DNA of 64,000 nucleotides from Steinernema hermaphroditum (taxonomy: Eukaryota; Nematoda; Chromadorea; Rhabditida; Steinernematidae). A model generated the notes under the pieces. The model was not told the DNA's origin. It made no database searches and worked only from the letters and a program-made list of their open reading frames with translations. The stretch's first letter is position 1. Every line of letters begins with the position of its first letter. The stretch lies in the NCBI GenBank assembly GCA_030435675.1, contig CM059622.1:11842001-11906000 (forward strand), written 5' to 3'. Shown piece by piece: positions 24,510-35,499 of this stretch. The position numbers and the translations under genes are program-made.

Positions 24510-24994
24510 TTAGTTGGACTTCTTGCAGAATGCCGTCGAAAGTCTTTTGAAAAGAGCTGCACCCACATCTGTCGGCTGGAGCTTGCAAAATCCACACTCC
24601 TGATAGCATTCCGGATGGAAGTCGACATGCTCCACACGATTGAGCTCAGCGCAGTCAGTTGCGTTGAAAGGTGCCTTCTTGTCGGAAAGGTACTTCTGTG
24701 TGCGATCGAGAAGGCAAAGGCGAATGCAGAAAACAGATTTCTTACCAATCGGGGTAAACGTGGCCACGAGATCTGAAGAAATCAGGTAATCAGGAAGCAA
24801 AAGACGAGTTCACCTGGCTCAGTAAACAGATAACAATAGTGTTTTGCGTATGCGATCAGATATTCCTTAGGTCCACATTTGTACTCATCCTCCCAGCGCT
24901 GGTACTCGTCGCACAATGGGTCGATTCGCTCAGATGCACAGAAGTGGTGAATGGCCGAAACCACAACGACCGTGTAGAGAGCGCTGATTTTCAT
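24510..24994 (-). CDS. small cysteine-rich secreted protein
   Basis: Two exons, 24814-24994 and 24510-24772, give about 147 residues. It starts with a signal peptide (MKISALYTVVVVSAIHHFCAS). The mature part has about ten cysteines in the patterns LCDEY, YKCGPKEYL, HYCYLF, FCIRLCLLD, DCAEL and ECYQECGFCK. The CGP..Y..YC then CIRLCL spacing is like a family of nematode secreted proteins that I have seen labelled phospholipase A2-like, but I see no catalytic HD pair, so function is open. It is convergent with the epoxide hydrolase. Confidence 0.7.
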
Positions 24995-26284
24995 GATGGA
25001 TCTGTGGATGAGCTTTCGATCGACAGTTTTATACAGGGCAGTTCAGAAAATCACGTCAAAAGCGAACCACTCGACCGCATAAGCGCATTTATGTATATAT
25101 TCAAAGGTCCCGAAAGCATGAAGTGACGGACAAAAACTGCTTTCGTGTCTTCATTATCACTTAAAAAGGCGTGTTATGGTGAACGTTTTTGTTTTTCAGT
25201 ACTGCAAGCATAAACCAATTTGAAAAACCGTTCTGTTAACTGCTCATCGAAGCACGGCGGAGGTCAGAAAACAGCCACTCATGCGGAAAAATAGCATGAA
25301 ACTCCCGCGTAAATCAGATTACAAACGATCACAACAATGCGCGAACGTGCAGTAAAACAGAGAATGAACCACAGTTCAAAGTTTTTTGAAAGACTTCACA
25401 TTCGACAGAACGACAACCCGTCGAGAATGACGTTCGAATAAGGAAACTACAGTATAGACCCAGAATAAAGGCGTCCATTCAACGATGGATTTAATCGTAA
25501 GTGTTCGACGATTTTGTTCGACGTTCTTATAACAGCCATCAGCGAACAATTCGTTCGCATTCTTTGTTGGAGCTAAGAATAAAAGAACAAAGAGAACTAT
25601 TTTTACCATGTCTCGTCCCAACGGCGGTATGTGATAAGAAAACGAACAATAACTCCCTATCATCAGCGTTCGTACTTCGCTATTTGTCGATCGGCTTCAA
25701 TCATAAAGTTCAGTCTAGCTATTGGCTGCACGACCACCACGATTTGAGTTGAAGCTTTCGCATAAGAAACATCTGCGTTTCATTCCTTCCGATGAAAAGT
25801 GAACACAAAAGGAAACTCAGATTTAATTCATAAGATACTGTGCACCGAATACCAAGCCATCTTTCAGTGTCGCTATGAACATGGCGCAGATGGAGTTACG
25901 TGAAACACACGTAATTGAAGGTCCACAAATAGAATGAAAAGATTCGTTCATTCGGATATGAGTGATTGTTTCTACTCGTTCAACCATTGTTCTTCCTAGG
26001 AAGGCTGACACTCATAAATAATTCCCTCGTTCGATGACTACAGATCATCAGAGCCGTTTTGGATCTTTGCGCTTGAACATGCATAATTATGAGCAGCGGA
26101 GTCCACTACTCCGTCATAAGCTAACTGTTTACCCGGATATACTTTCCAAAACAAAGAAAGCAGGATGTTCCTTTTCCTTGCAGGTGATTTCCTTGTTTCA
26201 GCGACGGATTTAATAAATAGTAAATGTGACTGATGTGACATAAGTCATTCTTCTGGCATTATTGCAGACCGGTGAAGTAGTGGG
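24995..26284. other. intergenic; one weak signal-peptide ORF
   Basis: On the minus strand at 25609 an ATG opens a hydrophobic N-terminus (MVKIVLFVLLFLAP) followed by a short open frame to 25376. The ATG is immediately followed by GTAAAAATAG and a TTCTTAG acceptor-like site, so coding status is doubtful. Nothing else is supported here. Confidence 0.3.
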
Positions 26285-27184
26285 ATGAGTCCACCTTCCT
26301 CCATCTTCTTCCACGCTTCTACAATACTATTTGGCGTTGCGGCCATGCTTCTAAACATCCGTTTAATTGCTACCTATTTTTCGTACAACCATTCCGCGAA
26401 AAGACACTTTTCTACTCTCTTCCTATCGCTCTTCCTGTACCTGTGCTACAACATTTCCAGCACAGTTTATGCCGCTGAGTGCGCAATCGGACTAATATCG
26501 GCGAATTGGAGCAAACAATTTGTTTTCTGGTCAGGATGCTTAACGTTTTCGCTTAATTTTGTTATTGTCGTCTGCAACTGTTGTATTACAGTTGATCGAA
26601 TCGTCGCAATGCGTAAGCCTGTATTCTATGTCGTCAGGTATTCTCGCTACTGTCGAACACTCAGCATCGTTCTTATGCTCATCTGTTTCGTTTCCATCTT
26701 TTTCTGGTACTCTAAAGGAATTACTACAGCACCAGCAAGCACTCCATCTTTTGCATTCGTGTCGAAAGGGACTGTAATACAGGCAGTGGGTTCTGCTAAA
26801 AATGTTGTTTCCCTCCTAAGCGTTGGAGTCACTTTGGTATTCATTCGTGAAACGCGCCTCTTCCTACGAAAACAACTCAATCATCAAATTTATATAAACG
26901 TGAAGATGGTGCGTTGTGGCATATTTCTTGTATTGTAACACTGTGTTCAGGCTAATCAAATCGTCGTTATACAACTTATAGCGGAAGCGGTGTTCATGAT
27001 ATTCCCCGATATGGCGGTCCTCCTTTTCAGTTTCTTCGGAATCAGCCTACTTACAATCGTTGGACCAATCGTGGTTCCTTCCTGCGAGGCATACACCCTT
27101 GCTTGCGCGGCGCTACTCACAGTGAAGCTGAGGAAAACTCAGAAGTCACAACGTGTTTCAACTATTACTCCAAAGAGCTTTTAA
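26285..27184 (+). CDS. seven-transmembrane chemoreceptor, family B
   Basis: Two exons, 26285-26908 (624) and 26951-27184 (234), give about 285 residues. Exon 1 encodes TM1-TM5: an N-terminal helix ending LLNIRLIATY, a second helix with YNISSTVYAA, FWSG before TM3, and CNCCITVDRIVAMRKPVFY directly after TM3, which is the likely G-protein contact. It also has RYSRYCR in loop 2 and FIRETRLFLRK in the loop before TM6. Exon 2 begins ANQIVV and holds TM6 (FMIFPDMAVLLFSFFGISL) and TM7 (YTLACAALLTVKLRK). The splice model is supported by identical exon lengths in the genes at 28235 and 50586. The family pattern is nematode-specific chemoreceptor; the DRxxAMRxP motif suggests classes such as Srbc or Srsx, but I cannot place it. 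Confidence 0.82.
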
Positions 27185-28234
27185 AAAATTATATAAACAG
27201 ATGCATAAATGCGTCATATTATGATATCTTGCCTAAGTTACAAAACATGGCAACATCAGAAGCAGTTTTTCGGCCATAAAGAAGATTAATATTGAAGATT
27301 CATCAACGAACACTCCGGTGTAATTTACTATGGCAAGATCACCTTTTCTTTCGACGCACTTCTGTCGCACCTCCCACGACTTTCCCGCGAACTTCGGTGA
27401 ACTTTGGAGAAGCTGTCAAGATCCATATGGCTCGCCCACCGGAGTCGCTTTAAATCCATAGGCATGAGCCTAAGTAGGAGCCTGAGCCAAGCCTGAATGT
27501 TAGACCCCTTCCAAAAATGAAAGCAGACCTCACCCGCTGAAGAAATACGCGGAAAAGTCGCGCCACGGTATTGCGCAAAACGTGGCCATCATTCATAATT
27601 ATTTGCGACTTTCCAGTTAATACTCTTTAATCAGCGGCTTACGATTGGCAGTTGGCAACTACACCCTTGGCAGTGCCCTTTAACGAGAAACGAAACACGG
27701 CATTTTATCGTTTGCATTCGATTGCGGGCGGTTCAATAACCCCCAGTATCCTCTTTCTTGCAACTGTCTGAATGCAACTGAGTAAATTGAGGTGTATTAT
27801 ATGTGTCCAAACTTGGCTGCTCAGGAAATCGGTGTCCACATTTACCAGCATAAGAAAAGGACTAACATTAATAAACTCATAAATGTATGGAATGGCTGCA
27901 CTCGTTTCAACTTTGTAACATGTTTTATGTAACTCATTTGAAGACATTCATTGCATCCGTTAACTGCATTCAATCGCACGCGTGGGGCTATTCGATTCAA
28001 CTTGTTTTGATCAAGAACTACCATTGTCGTCTGTCGAAAATGAAATTATACATTCTAACAGCATAATAAAGCAATACATTATTTATGTGTGTTCCCACTA
28101 CACTGATCTGTATTATATTTTGCCAACTTATCGTGTTTTCATTTTCTCAGAAACATCTGCTTTTATGACCTGTTTTTAATTGAATATTTCTCTCAAATGT
28201 GGTTTTCCACGTAACTTGAAACCATTGTATTCCG
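27185..28234. other. intergenic, no gene seen
   Basis: Spacer between two tandem family B genes on the plus strand, containing the promoter of the second. No coding exon or repeat was recognised. Confidence 0.4.
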
Positions 28235-29137
28235 ATGCCACTACTTCCTCCTTCCGTATTCTACATTGTAGCTGCACCATGTAGTGCGGTCGCACTCATT
28301 CTAAACCTTCGTCTCCTCATCATCTACCTCTATTCTAAGAACCAAGATAAGAAGCATTACCTCACCCTCTTCTTAACATTGTCTCTTCACATACTCTTTG
28401 ATATCTCGAGTTTGGTTTATGCCCCCTACTGCTTGATTGGCATGTTCCAAAGTGCATGGAATCCGTCATTGGTGTTCTGGTCTGGCAGTGTCACCTTCGC
28501 CTCTGTTACCGCCATCATCGCCTGCAACTGCTGCATAACACTAGACCGTATCTTCGCCATGCGAAAACCGATAGTGTACGCCATCAGATATTCCCGACCG
28601 TGTGGAATTCTAACTGTGGTACTGATGGCTGCCAGCTTCAGCGTTGCGTTTGTGCGTCACTACATCGGCTTTATTCCACCTCTCAGCAGTCAGCCTTCTT
28701 TCCTAAACGTCATGTCCCCCGACATCATGCGCTCATCGGCTCTTATCAAAACAGTTATGAGTTTTGTTAATTTGGGATTTACTCTTTTGTTCCTGCGAGA
28801 AATGCGACTTTTTCTGCGAAACCTGCAAAGCACCCAAATTCATCAGAACATCAAATCAGTATGTAGACCAGGAGCTGAAGGAAGGTATTCTAATTCATTT
28901 CAGGCTAATCAGGTAATAATATTGCAAGTGTCGGTCGAAGCTCTCTTCATGATATTCCCGGATGTTGTGGCTGTGCCGCTCAGCTATTACGGAATTAGTT
29001 TACCTCAAATTATCGGCTCGTTCCCAGCAACACTTAGCTCTGCTTACACATTGGTCTGCGCTCTACTCATGACTGGGAAGCTGAGGAAGGACAGAATGCT
29101 ACAAAATATATCCACCGTGGCGGTTAAAAGTGTTTGA
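28235..29137 (+). CDS. seven-transmembrane chemoreceptor, family B
   Basis: Exons are 28235-28858 (624) and 28904-29137 (234), about 285 residues. The 45-base intron (28859-28903) has no stop and is a multiple of three, so the whole span reads as one 300-codon frame. Splicing is inferred because its paralogues have an intron at this exact codon and the extra 15 residues interrupt the alignment. Motifs are LNLRLLIIY, FDISSLVYAPYC, VFWSG, CNCCITLDRIFAMRKPIVY, RYSRPCG, FLREMRLFLRN, ANQVII, FMIFPDVVAVPLSYYGISL and YTLVCALLMTGKLRK. Tandem duplicate of the upstream gene. Confidence 0.84.
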   Translation: MPLLPPSVFYIVAAPCSAVALILNLRLLIIYLYSKNQDKKHYLTLFLTLSLHILFDISSLVYAPYCLIGMFQSAWNPSLVFWSGSVTFASVTAIIACNCCITLDRIFAMRKPIVYAIRYSRPCGILTVVLMAASFSVAFVRHYIGFIPPLSSQPSFLNVMSPDIMRSSALIKTVMSFVNLGFTLLFLREMRLFLRNLQSTQIHQNIKSVCRPGAEGRYSNSFQANQVIILQVSVEALFMIFPDVVAVPLSYYGISLPQIIGSFPATLSSAYTLVCALLMTGKLRKDRMLQNISTVAVKSV

Positions 29138-29996
29138 TGTAAAGTAAAAAACGTCGGTCAGCTGGTAGGGCGATATTGAATTCTTGGCCTAAAGGGCCTA
29201 TCAAATTAGCAAAATTTATTTATGTATGTCACGGAAAAGTAATTGTGTCCGCTCCTTCTTTCTTCCAAACAAGAGCGATAAGCATGCAAAGCCCGTCTTC
29301 CTTTACTAGTGCAGTTCCTAACTGTGGATATGAAACCAATAGGATGTGCTACGCGTAGGTGTTATGATCACTTCTTCTGGTGTTTTTAGTTTTTCCGCAT
29401 TACGTAATGCTGATCGATTCCTTTTTGGCGTATATCGACGAAGAGGGTCACTTCGTTGTACTTTCTCTTCCAGTATTTTTAGGTGTTTATTTCAAAGTAA
29501 AGTGCATCAAAACATGTTCAGTTATTCTAGTGTTTCACTCGAAGTGTTCGAATTTTTAAATGCATTATTAATACCATGGAGTTTTTTCTTCGGCACGGGG
29601 GCACGTTGGAGGAATGCTGAATGATATTAGTCTGCGCGGGCATTAGAGAGGCTAAGAGCTGACTCCAGTGGAGGCACACACGAAGAAGCACAGCGACCGG
29701 GGGCACATTTCAGAGTAGACAGCTTCCAGGTGAAGTGATTAATCCAGATTAGGCGCGGCGGATGAAGTGGGATCCAATCATCGGAGCAGCTGGCGGGGGT
29801 GCCACCGCCTGCTGTTGCGGTTTCACGGGTGCTTCTTCGCTGTGGGTTAACTGTCTCGTACTCAGACGTCCGAGACTCAATTTTTCATCTGTCCGCTTAC
29901 ATAACATCATATAAAACATAGAGATCACTGTATAGGAGTTTATATAGGTTTGCTTCATTGCACTCACGTATGGTGCATGAAAACAATTTTATTCGT
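29138..29996. other. intergenic; one possible orphan exon
   Basis: On the minus strand 29758-29953 an open frame starts MKQTYINSYTV and ends in a proline- and glutamine-rich tail (KPQQQAVAPPPAAPMIG). It could be a terminal exon of an unknown gene, but no start, partner exon or paralogue was found. The rest is AT-rich and featureless. Confidence 0.3.
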
Positions 29997-30903
29997 TTAA
30001 ATAAACGTCGACGTAACAACATGAACGTGAGGGCAGGAGTAGGCTTTCCGTAACTTCCAGCTGAACAACGTCGCACACAGCATGGTGTACAGCGCACATA
30101 GAGTCACAGGGTACGGACCGAGAAAAGCACCGACGTCGATGCGCAGAATCCAGTTCATGAGCACTCCAACCAGGTTTGGCAAAATAGCCAGCACAAACTC
30201 CGCACACAACTGATAGACAACAACCGTGTTTGCCTGGAAAAGGTAACGATTAATTTGGAAGCAGCTGAACATTTGGACTAACCGTTCTTAAAGCTGTAGT
30301 CGATTGAGTCTGTTGCTCTATGGTTAAGAATCGACGTAGTCCAAACAGAAAGACAATCGTTAGAATTACGTTCAGAAAGCTTAGTACACTTCTCGTTAAA
30401 GTAATTGTTCTTAGAGACTGAAGCCGCACAACAGCTTTAATCGATGGCTCTGTCGACATCGGGTACTGAAATCCCAGTAACTGCAGCGTTTCAATAAGCA
30501 CAAAGTAGCCAAGAACTATAGTCAGGACAAATATGCGAAATCCTTTCACTATTCGACCGTGGTAGAGGAATATACAGCGAACAGCAAAGAGTCGGTCAAA
30601 ACCGACGCAGCAGTTCAAAACAATAATAACGGATGACATAGAGGTAGTGATACTTCCACTCCAAAAAACAATCCAGCAGTTCCAGTCTGTTCTGTTCAGG
30701 AAAGCAAGACAGTAAGAAGCGTAGATGACTATTGAAATATTTGTTATTACATTGATAATTATCGACACCACGATCAAAGCGAATTCTTGTCTGTGGAGTA
30801 TCGTCCGTGGTAGATAATGAAGTAATAAGTGCACATTCAGTACCATGGCCACGACGCTGAACGCAGTAGCCGAAGAGTAGAAGGCAGTGGCCAGTGCAGA
30901 CAT
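29997..30903 (-). CDS. seven-transmembrane chemoreceptor, family B (divergent)
   Basis: Exons are 30283-30903 (621) and 29997-30233 (237), about 285 residues. The intron donor is GTTAGT and the acceptor TTCCAG. Motifs are LNVHLLLHY after TM1, ITNISIVIYASYC, FWSG before TM3, LNCCVGFDRLFAVRCIFLY after TM3, LFGLRRFL before TM6, ANTVVVYQLCAEFVLAILPNL in exon 2, and LGPYPVTLCALYTMLCATLFSWKLRK at TM7. The AMRKP part of the post-TM3 motif has drifted to AVRCI, so G-protein coupling may differ. A poly(A)-like AATAAA overlaps the stop region. It faces the opposite way to the neighbouring cluster members. Confidence 0.8.
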
Positions 30904-31594
30904 CTCGCAGACTGATAGACACGTATGAAATGACAGATGGAGTTACGTTTTGCTTATGCAGGTGAAAATCGTAATTTCCAATGAAGTACTGCAAGCATAG
31001 GCCGATCTATCGACGTGGAACCTAACAAGGAAACCTTGCGAAGTGTCCGCCTTCGATCGAACTCAGAATTAGTACACAAGTAGGCATATATTAGAGAACG
31101 ATAAATTCAAAAGGGCGTATAAATTCAGCTTAGATAAGAGCACTACCGGTTCTACCGACCTTCGCGTAACTTCCGAGGGGTGTTTAGATAATAAGGTATA
31201 CGTATACGCAGGCGCCCTTTTGGGGATAGTATTCACTAATGTATGCTTACCTGTGTGGCTGTTGTCAGCTCGATCGAAGGCGTATTCTTGGGAAGGTTCG
31301 CTTGCGAGAAAATTGATACAAAGTAAGAAAAATCCACAAGTTCCTGGGAATCTCAGCTTTATAATTTGTTTATCAGACATTAATGTGAATAATTATAATT
31401 GTCGAACTTTCTGTCATCAGTCCTGCTTTGAATTGCACCATGGGAGTGTTAGAATCGCACTCTTCGCTGCATTCTGCAATGCCACAGACAAGGAAGCTGA
31501 AGACAGTGCGAACAGTTACCGATTGTGGACAACTTTGTTTAGCTGGACGGCGTTTGATCTTTATGCGATACAAAGAATGAAGAATTTATTTCGC
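30904..31594. other. intergenic, no gene seen
   Basis: Upstream of the minus-strand family B gene and upstream of the SINE-like insertion. Open frames of 100-130 codons on both strands lack any recognisable pattern. Confidence 0.4.
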
Positions 31595-32117
31595 TCAGTT
31601 GGTACTTGACTCACCCGTGTCGCGATGGCGAGCGGTCGGTCCCTCCGGTCGCTCTCTGAGCGTCGGGTTGGTCAAACAGCAAACCCTGTGGCAGTTGTGA
31701 GTGTTCCGGCTTCCAGAGGGAATTGGGACACCCGGAAGCCGTAGTCCCACCACCGCTGACAACAAGATGTCCGACGCCAGAAATCCGACGCCCGACGCTG
31801 CGTTAGATGTCATCCCGAAGGACGCCGACGCTCTGAGGACACCAACACTGAGGAAGACGCAACCCCCGGACCACGGACCATCAGATTCGAGCACAGAAGC
31901 GTGCGCTGTGCCGCAAACGATGTTACGCTCCTGAATCCAAAGATTTGCCGATTCCCAGAAGCCCCATGAAGCGTTCCGCCACCCACCGGTTCGACATAAA
32001 CGCAACGTCAGGAATGAAGCCGTCTTTCAGACATCCACTGTTTGTCTATTTTCGGTGTCGTGCAAGGCGAAATGCCTTTGATTCACGAAATAAAGTCGTG
32101 TAAGTCAGTTGGTACTT
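31595..32117 (+). mobile_element. SINE-like non-autonomous element with 13-base target-site duplication
   Basis: A 497-base insertion (31608-32104) is flanked by perfect 13-base direct repeats, TCAGTTGGTACTT at 31595-31607 and 32105-32117. The insert has no terminal inverted repeats. It starts GACTCACCCGTGTCGCG and ends ACGAAATAAAGTCGTGTAAG, an AATAAA-containing 3' end. These features fit a retroposed (target-primed) element rather than a DNA transposon. There is no reverse transcriptase and no long frame, so it depends on other elements. Diverged copies lie at 10905-11403, 32340-32470, 32980-33420 and 39892-40390, and a 3' end lies near 56030. Confidence 0.7.
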
Positions 32118-32339
32118 AAATGATGTTGTATTACTACTCATCATTATCGGGAAGAGTCAAACGGGCTGTAATGAACGGCAATGAATCACATGTAGCATGA
32201 AAGTAACTGATCGTTTGTAGTAGTCGTTTTAAGTATGCAATAAAATATTTGAAGACTGCTGGCTGGTGACACGATGCATGAATGGAAGTTGGAAGAGTCG
32301 CGCAAATTTTTCATTTATCATCAAGTAAAGTCAAATCAT

Positions 32340-32470
32340 CGCTCTCTCCTTCAGAAAAGAGTTGAGTGATCGTTCTTGGTCGTTGTCGTCGGCGCGCTGC
32401 TTTTCCCGGCTCCCAGAAAACCACCGCTTCGCCAAGATGCCCATTAAAATCGAAGCTCTCTCTAATTCAA
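32340..32470 (+). repeat. partial copy of the SINE-like repeat
   Basis: Matches the part of the element reading GAGTGAGCGGTCGTTCTCGG and the GGCTCCCAGA segment, with substitutions. Both ends are lost. Confidence 0.45.
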
Positions 32471-32656
32471 ATGTCCACCCCACCAGCCGCCGATTGTGAT
32501 AATGACAGCCGACCTCGATCCATGTTGATGTAAGTTGCACAGCCTATCTCTGGCTGTGATAACAATACTTTCTTTGAAATGTGAAATAAGCTCTCAGGCA
32601 TTAAAATTCTTTGTCATTATGGCGATAGTCTGGTTGTTCTAAGCATTTCGGTGCCT

Positions 32657-32966
32657 GTGGTCCTCGCTCGAAATTACATTTTACATTTTTTTTGCATACA
32701 ACAACAATAATTCGAGGTATTGAACCGATTTTAGGTTGCTCCGGACAAACTTCGAAATCTATCGTAGTCGGCCGTTGTGATCCTTGACGCCCAAATTCTT
32801 ATGCTTTCCACCATATCAACCAAAGATGGCTGTTAAGTAGAAGGGCAATTCCCATTCTTCAAATTCATATGTTTTGCTGCACGATTGGGTCTACTTTTTT
32901 TCGATCGATTCCTCGTTTCGATTCTCGATTCGATCGATTGGTCCTCGCCCGAAATTACATTTTGTA
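32657..32966 (+). repeat. pair of 24-base direct repeats
   Basis: The phrase GGTCCTCGC(T/C)CGAAATTACA occurs near 32659 and again near 32940, with one mismatch. It brackets about 255 bases of unrecognised sequence just before the next SINE-like copy. Confidence 0.4.
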
Positions 32967-32979
32967 AGGATAGCTCATT

Positions 32980-33420
32980 TGTGTCCCCAGCGATCGGTCG
33001 GGTCGTCCACTCGCTCTCTCTCTCTGAGGCTGTCTGGGCCGAGTGAGTTGAGTGAGCGGTCGTTCTCGGCCGTCGTTGTTGGTGCAATGATCGCCCTGGC
33101 TCCCCTGGAACACCAGGGAGCCGTAGTTCCACCGTCTTGCCAAGAAGCTAGTCACTGCCCCCGACTCCACCCGCGCCGCCAGAGAAGTCGAAGTCTCGCT
33201 GAAAGTCCGCGCAGCCAGTCTGATGCTTCCCGGTTCGTCCGTTGTGCTCCACCGACGCGTTTCATCCGGATGCCGTTCTTCGCGTGTCTCCTGCGCTCCG
33301 CCACCCACTGGTTCGACATAAACGCCAGGGATGAAGCCGTCTGCCAGACATCCTCTGTTTGTCTATTTTCGGTGTCGTGCAAGGCGAAATGTCTTTGATT
33401 CACGAAATAAAGTCGTAAAG
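32980..33420 (+). repeat. SINE-like dispersed repeat copy
   Basis: Begins near GTGTCCCCAGCGATCGG and ends GATTCACGAAATAAAGTCGT, aligned over most of its length with 39892-40390 and at its 3' half with 31608-32104 (GGTTCGACATAAACGC, GTGTCGTGCAAGGCGAAATG). No clear target-site duplication was found. Confidence 0.65.
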
Positions 33421-33655
33421 TCGTAAGTCGAATTTCAAAATTGCTAATGTTTGGTAATAATAATTGCTGATTTTAATCTTTGTTTGCTATATTTTGGTCT
33501 CTGCTATCTTATTTCTTATATACTATATCACGACTTCATTTCATGAATCAAAGGCATTCACACCGAAAAATAGACAACAAAGGATATCACTTGCCGCTGG
33601 CTTCATCCCTGCATTGTTGTTGAACCGGTCGGGGACGGCACGCTTCACGGGTAGA

Positions 33656-33987
33656 GTTGTCATCGGGGCGAACCCGAAAATCCGCATTTTTTGCAGTACG
33701 AACCAATTTTGAAGTCCAATCGAGAAACTTCCTAGTGCGCTGGCTTTAACCCAACGTCGCGGGCCAGCACAATCAAAAAACTTGGCCGAACAACGAAAAA
33801 GTCCATTCAAAAATTTTCGGGTTTCACCCCTAATTGGACCTTGTTTTGCTGCGCGGTCAAATTTTTTTGATTGTGCTGGGCCGCAACATTGGGGCGAAGC
33901 CAGTGCACTTGGAAGCTTCTTGATCGGACTTCAAAATTGGTCCGTGCTGCAAAAAATGCGGATTTTCGAGTTCGACTCGATGACAAC
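33656..33987. repeat. long inverted repeat (fold-back element)
   Basis: The left arm (about 33656-33815) is the imperfect reverse complement of the right arm (about 33830-33987), leaving a very short loop. Both arms carry GTTGTCATCG at the outer end, the segment around TCCGCATTTTTTGCAG, and AATCAAAAAA toward the centre. Each arm read outward from the centre is open and encodes a similar peptide (NFFDCAGP, then ASALGSF, GLQNW, LQKMRIF). This is probably a fold-back or MITE-type element; expression of the peptide is not supported. Confidence 0.6.
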
Positions 33988-34589
33988 CATATTCACGGGG
34001 CATCTGGGGATTGCCGAACCTCCAGAGACGGCGTCAGAACTTCTCCTTCTTGGGACGACTGAGACACAGCGGACGCTTCAAAGCTCACATCTGCTTCAGA
34101 AAGATCCAGGAGTTGCGAGCGTTGGCCTTCACCTTAAGGATGACTTCTCACGCATCCGAATTCCTGGCATCAGCTACCTTGTTTGTCAACGGTGATTTTA
34201 CCATCTGTCTACTCTGTCAGCTCTCTTAATTTATGTCATTTAATATATGCTTCTATTTTGAGACACTGCTACCAAAATTCGTCATCCGTACGAGCAAAAA
34301 TAGACGTCTTCCCATAATCCCCCACAATCTGCTTTAAATTACTTAGTATCTCCTGTCTGCGAAGTTAATCAGTATCTTTAGCGCCCATTGGTGCACTTCC
34401 AGGCATTCTTTGTATTCCGCGTTTTGCGTATTTCGAGCTAATGACGAAGTTGAGGAAAGTCTGATTGAATAATCGGCCACCTGCTTATTAAACACCTAAT
34501 AGAGACCTGTTTTCAGCAGTTTTATTACTTGGAAGGCTTGGTAATCACCGATCGCTGCTTGTAAAGTCGAAGACAGTATATCTGGAGCA
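33988..34589. other. intergenic, no gene seen
   Basis: Between the fold-back element and the next family B receptor. An open frame at 33988-34195 extends out of the fold-back arm and has no recognisable domain. Confidence 0.4.
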
Positions 34590-35499
34590 ATGCCGTTCTT
34601 CTCACCTATTGCCATATACGTTTCCACGTTCGTCTGCTGTGCGACCGCTTTGCTCCTAAACGTGACATTTGTTGTCGTGTACGTGAAGCGCAAGCCTAAG
34701 GACAAGAAACAGTTCGCAGTTCTATTATTAGTGCTCGTCTCCCACACACTATTCGACATTTCCTGTGGTACTTACACGTGCTATATACTTGCTTCTTTGT
34801 ATTGCGATTCGTGGAATCTCAGCATGGTTTTCTGGAGTGGAAACGTCTTCTTTTCTCTTATGCTCACAATAATTGTTGGGAATTGTTTCATGGCTATCGA
34901 CCGAATTTTGGCTATGCGCCACCCGGTTCTCTACAACTCCAAATATTCCACCTACTGCCAAAGAGTGTGTGTGGCTTTTATGGCAGTCAGCTTTCTGGCG
35001 AGCTTTATCAGTGTCTATATGTCCATGGAAGCTGAACCATTGTCCTCTCCCCCGGCTTTCAACAATATGGTCAATCCAGTCGTTTTGAATGACCTTTCAC
35101 TTGTCAGAACTGTCTGTTCCATGGTTAATTTCGTGCTTACAATCTTCTTCTTGATGGAAGCAAAGCGATTTCTAAAGACACAGAATAACGGTCATGTCAC
35201 CAGAAGCATAAGAAAGGTATGGATGGGTTGGTTTCAGTAATACAACTGAAGCTCTTCAGACGAATCAGGTGGTGCTGTGCCAGGTAGTGGCAGAGACCTT
35301 CATCTTGGTTCTTCCCGACTTAGTGACACAGTCATTTAACTGGTTCTTCGGCATCAGTCTAAGACAAGTCATTGGCTCCTACCCAATTGCTCTCTGTTCA
35401 CTTTATACACTGTGTTGCGCCATTATTTTGAATTTTAAACTGTGGAAGGCGAGAAAACCAAAATTGTTGCAGATCGTGCCAAAGTCGAGTGTTTCGTAA
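34590..35499 (+). CDS. seven-transmembrane chemoreceptor, family B
   Basis: Exons are 34590-35216 (627) and 35260-35499 (240), about 288 residues. The start MPFFSPIAIY aligns with MPVFSPFVIY of the gene at 42792. Motifs are LNVTFVVVYVKRKPKDKKQF, FDISCGTYTCYILA, VFWSG, GNCFMAIDRILAMRHPVLY, KYSTYCQRVCVAFMA, FLMEAKRFLKT, TNQVVL, LILVLPDLVTQ-like TM6, and GISLRQVIGSYPIALCSLYTLCC at TM7. With the gene at 42792 it forms a close pair (subgroup B2), and it is the likely source of the truncated copy at 40651-40904. Confidence 0.84.

Noticed and set aside
25376..25609. Minus-strand ORF with a signal-peptide-like start
   Set aside because: The ATG is followed at once by a donor-like and an acceptor-like site, and no second exon or homologue supports it.
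29749..29967. Minus-strand Pro/Gln-rich frame after the receptor at 29997
   Set aside because: It begins with GTG, lies beyond the receptor stop and AATAAA, and no partner exon was found.
31608..32104. DNA transposon interpretation of this insertion
   Set aside because: There are no terminal inverted repeats and the 13-base duplication plus the AATAAA-type end fit retroposition better.
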